Positions 5,162 through 6,459 of a stretch of DNA of 6,459 nt are shown here, in pieces (position 1 is the first letter of the stretch; each line of letters starts with the position of its first letter). The translations under genes and the position numbers were made by a program. A model generated the notes under the pieces. It worked only from the letters and a program-made list of their open reading frames with translations. It searched no databases and had not been told where the DNA came from. Source of the stretch: an uncultured Bacteroidia bacterium (GTDB lineage Bacteria > Bacteroidota > Bacteroidia > Bacteroidales > UBA932); contig CACXFP010000060.1 of the NCBI GenBank assembly GCA_902766985.1, forward strand, positions 1 to 6,459, given 5' to 3'.

Positions 5162-6459
5162 GTGGAAAATTTAACCAGGACAAAAGTTAAGGAACTCCTC
5201 GCCTCCCCTGCCGGAAAACAGGTAATGGCAAAAGGCTGGGTGAGGACCAAAAGAGGCAACAAACAGATAAAATTCATCGCCCTCAACGACGGGTCCACCA
5301 TCAACAGCATCCAGGTGGTGGTCAACATGGATTCCTTCGACGAGGAACTCGTCAGGAGGATATCCACGGGAGCGAGCATCTGCGTCACCGGAAAGCTCGT
5401 GGAGTCCGTAGGAAGCGGCCAGGCTGTGGAAATCCAGGCAGAAGGGATCGAGATTTACGGAGAGTGCGACCCTGTAAGGTATCCGCTGCAGAAAAAGGAC
5501 ACCTCCCTGGAGTATCTCCGGACAGTCGCCCACCTCAGGCTTCGCACCAACACGTTCGGGGCTATCCTCAGAATCCGCCACGCCATGGCGTTCGCTATCC
5601 ATAAATTCTTCAACGACAAAGGCTTCGTATACCTCAACACGCCGCTTATCACAGAATCTGACGCTGAAGGCGCAGGCGACATGTTCCAGGTTACCACGAT
5701 GGACCTCGCCAACGTCCCCAAGAAAGACGGGGGAAAAGTGGACTTCAGCAAGGATTTCTTCGGCAAGAAGACCTCCCTCACCGTCAGCGGCCAGCTTGAA
5801 GGTGAACTCGGAGCCACGGCGGTAGGTGAGATCTACACTTTCGGACCGACCTTCAGGGCTGAGAACTCCAACACCCCCAGGCATCTCGCCGAATTCTGGA
5901 TGATAGAGCCCGAAATGGCCTTCTATGACGTGAAGGACGACATGGCACTGGCTGAGGAGTTTGTGAAATACCTCGTCCAGTACGCACTTGACAACTGCTT
6001 GGACGACCTCCGTTTCCTCAACGACAAGTATGATGACGGCCTCATCGAAAGACTACGCAGCGTGCTTGGCGTTGATTTCCAGGTTGTCACATACACTGAA
6101 GGAATTGAAATCCTGGAGGAGGCTGTCAGGAACGGGCACAAATTCGAGTTCCCCGTCCACTGGGGCACGGACCTCCAGAGCGAGCACGAGAGATACCTTG
6201 TGGAGACCCACTTCCGCAAGCCCGTCATACTCACCGACTTCCCCAAGGACATCAAGGCCTTCTACATGAAACTCAATGATGACGGAAAGACCGTCCGGGG
6301 AATGGACGTCCTCTTCCCGAAAATCGGTGAAATCATTGGAGGAAGCGAGAGGGAGGCATCCCTGGAGAAACTTGAAAAGAGGATCGACGAACTCCACATG
6401 AGCCGCAAGAATCTCGAATGGTACATCGATACCCGCAGGTTCGGCACCGTTCCCCACAG
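5162..6459 (+). CDS. asnS: Asparaginyl-tRNA synthetase, 3'-truncated by window end
   Basis: Class IIb cytoplasmic enzyme that activates asparagine with ATP and loads it onto tRNA-Asn. Reading from the GTG at 5162, 432 complete codons are present; the family is about 465 residues, so some 35 residues including class II motif 3 (GFGLGFERL region) lie beyond the window. The OB-fold anticodon-binding domain covers about 18-110 ([19 protein letters not shown]). The catalytic domain follows, with SGQLEGE (209-215) in the amino-acid site, motif 2 as [18 protein letters not shown] (228-245) and IIGGSERE near 395. The [11 protein letters not shown] form and the GQLEGE motif mark AsnRS rather than AspRS. 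The start is GTG: an in-frame TAG at 5114-5116 leaves only a TTG (5141) and this GTG, and GTG matches the usual N-terminus (TRTKVKELL). It has its own promoter. Downstream genes are unseen. Confidence 0.95.
   Translation, partial: MENLTRTKVKELLASPAGKQVMAKGWVRTKRGNKQIKFIALNDGSTINSIQVVVNMDSFDEELVRRISTGASICVTGKLVESVGSGQAVEIQAEGIEIYGECDPVRYPLQKKDTSLEYLRTVAHLRLRTNTFGAILRIRHAMAFAIHKFFNDKGFVYLNTPLITESDAEGAGDMFQVTTMDLANVPKKDGGKVDFSKDFFGKKTSLTVSGQLEGELGATAVGEIYTFGPTFRAENSNTPRHLAEFWMIEPEMAFYDVKDDMALAEEFVKYLVQYALDNCLDDLRFLNDKYDDGLIERLRSVLGVDFQVVTYTEGIEILEEAVRNGHKFEFPVHWGTDLQSEHERYLVETHFRKPVILTDFPKDIKAFYMKLNDDGKTVRGMDVLFPKIGEIIGGSEREASLEKLEKRIDELHMSRKNLEWYIDTRRFGTVPH

Noticed and set aside
5171..5884. 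Long open frame on the - strand (237 codons)
   Set aside because: It lies wholly inside asnS, whose + strand protein matches the AsnRS family throughout; the reverse frame encodes nothing recognisable and is a composition shadow.

Overview
The window looks like chromosomal DNA from a member of the Bacteroidota, most likely the order Bacteroidales. The clues are an ExbB-type motor operon with a small four-helix membrane gene and two different exbD genes, a bacterial AsnRS very close to the Bacteroides type as I remember it, a perfect TAnnTTTG promoter -7 box upstream of that gene, and mostly A-rich rather than Shine-Dalgarno start regions. The coding DNA is moderately GC-rich and uses many AGG arginine codons, so I would not place it in Bacteroides itself. 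Genus cannot be read from the window. All real genes are on the + strand.

Bases 1-2588 hold a tightly packed gene run: a short-chain dehydrogenase/reductase (5' end cut off by the window), a TatD-family metal-dependent hydrolase 3 bases later, and a type I (cytoplasmic) L-asparaginase, ansA, which overlaps tatD by four bases (ATGA). These look like one housekeeping transcript. A 135-base gap follows. Its 3' half is very AT-rich and serves as leader of the next operon.

Bases 2724-5037 hold the four-gene motor operon: exbB (MotA/TolQ/ExbB proton channel with an N-terminal signal-like segment), a 143-residue protein with four predicted membrane helices and no function I can name, and two dissimilar exbD genes, each with one membrane helix carrying the expected Asp. 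The gaps are 6 to 19 bases. This unit should convert proton motive force into work on outer-membrane transporters through TonB, which is not encoded here. A strong intrinsic terminator at 5059-5094 closes the operon.

A well-formed Bacteroidota-type promoter (5105-5136) then drives asnS, asparaginyl-tRNA synthetase, which starts at a GTG at 5162 and runs off the right edge with about 432 codons present. The motor operon therefore sits between a gene that destroys asparagine and one that charges it onto tRNA. The sequence gives no sign that this is more than conserved or chance gene order.

I see no mobile element, CRISPR array, rRNA or tRNA gene. The part least explained by known biology is the four-helix protein embedded between exbB and the exbD pair.
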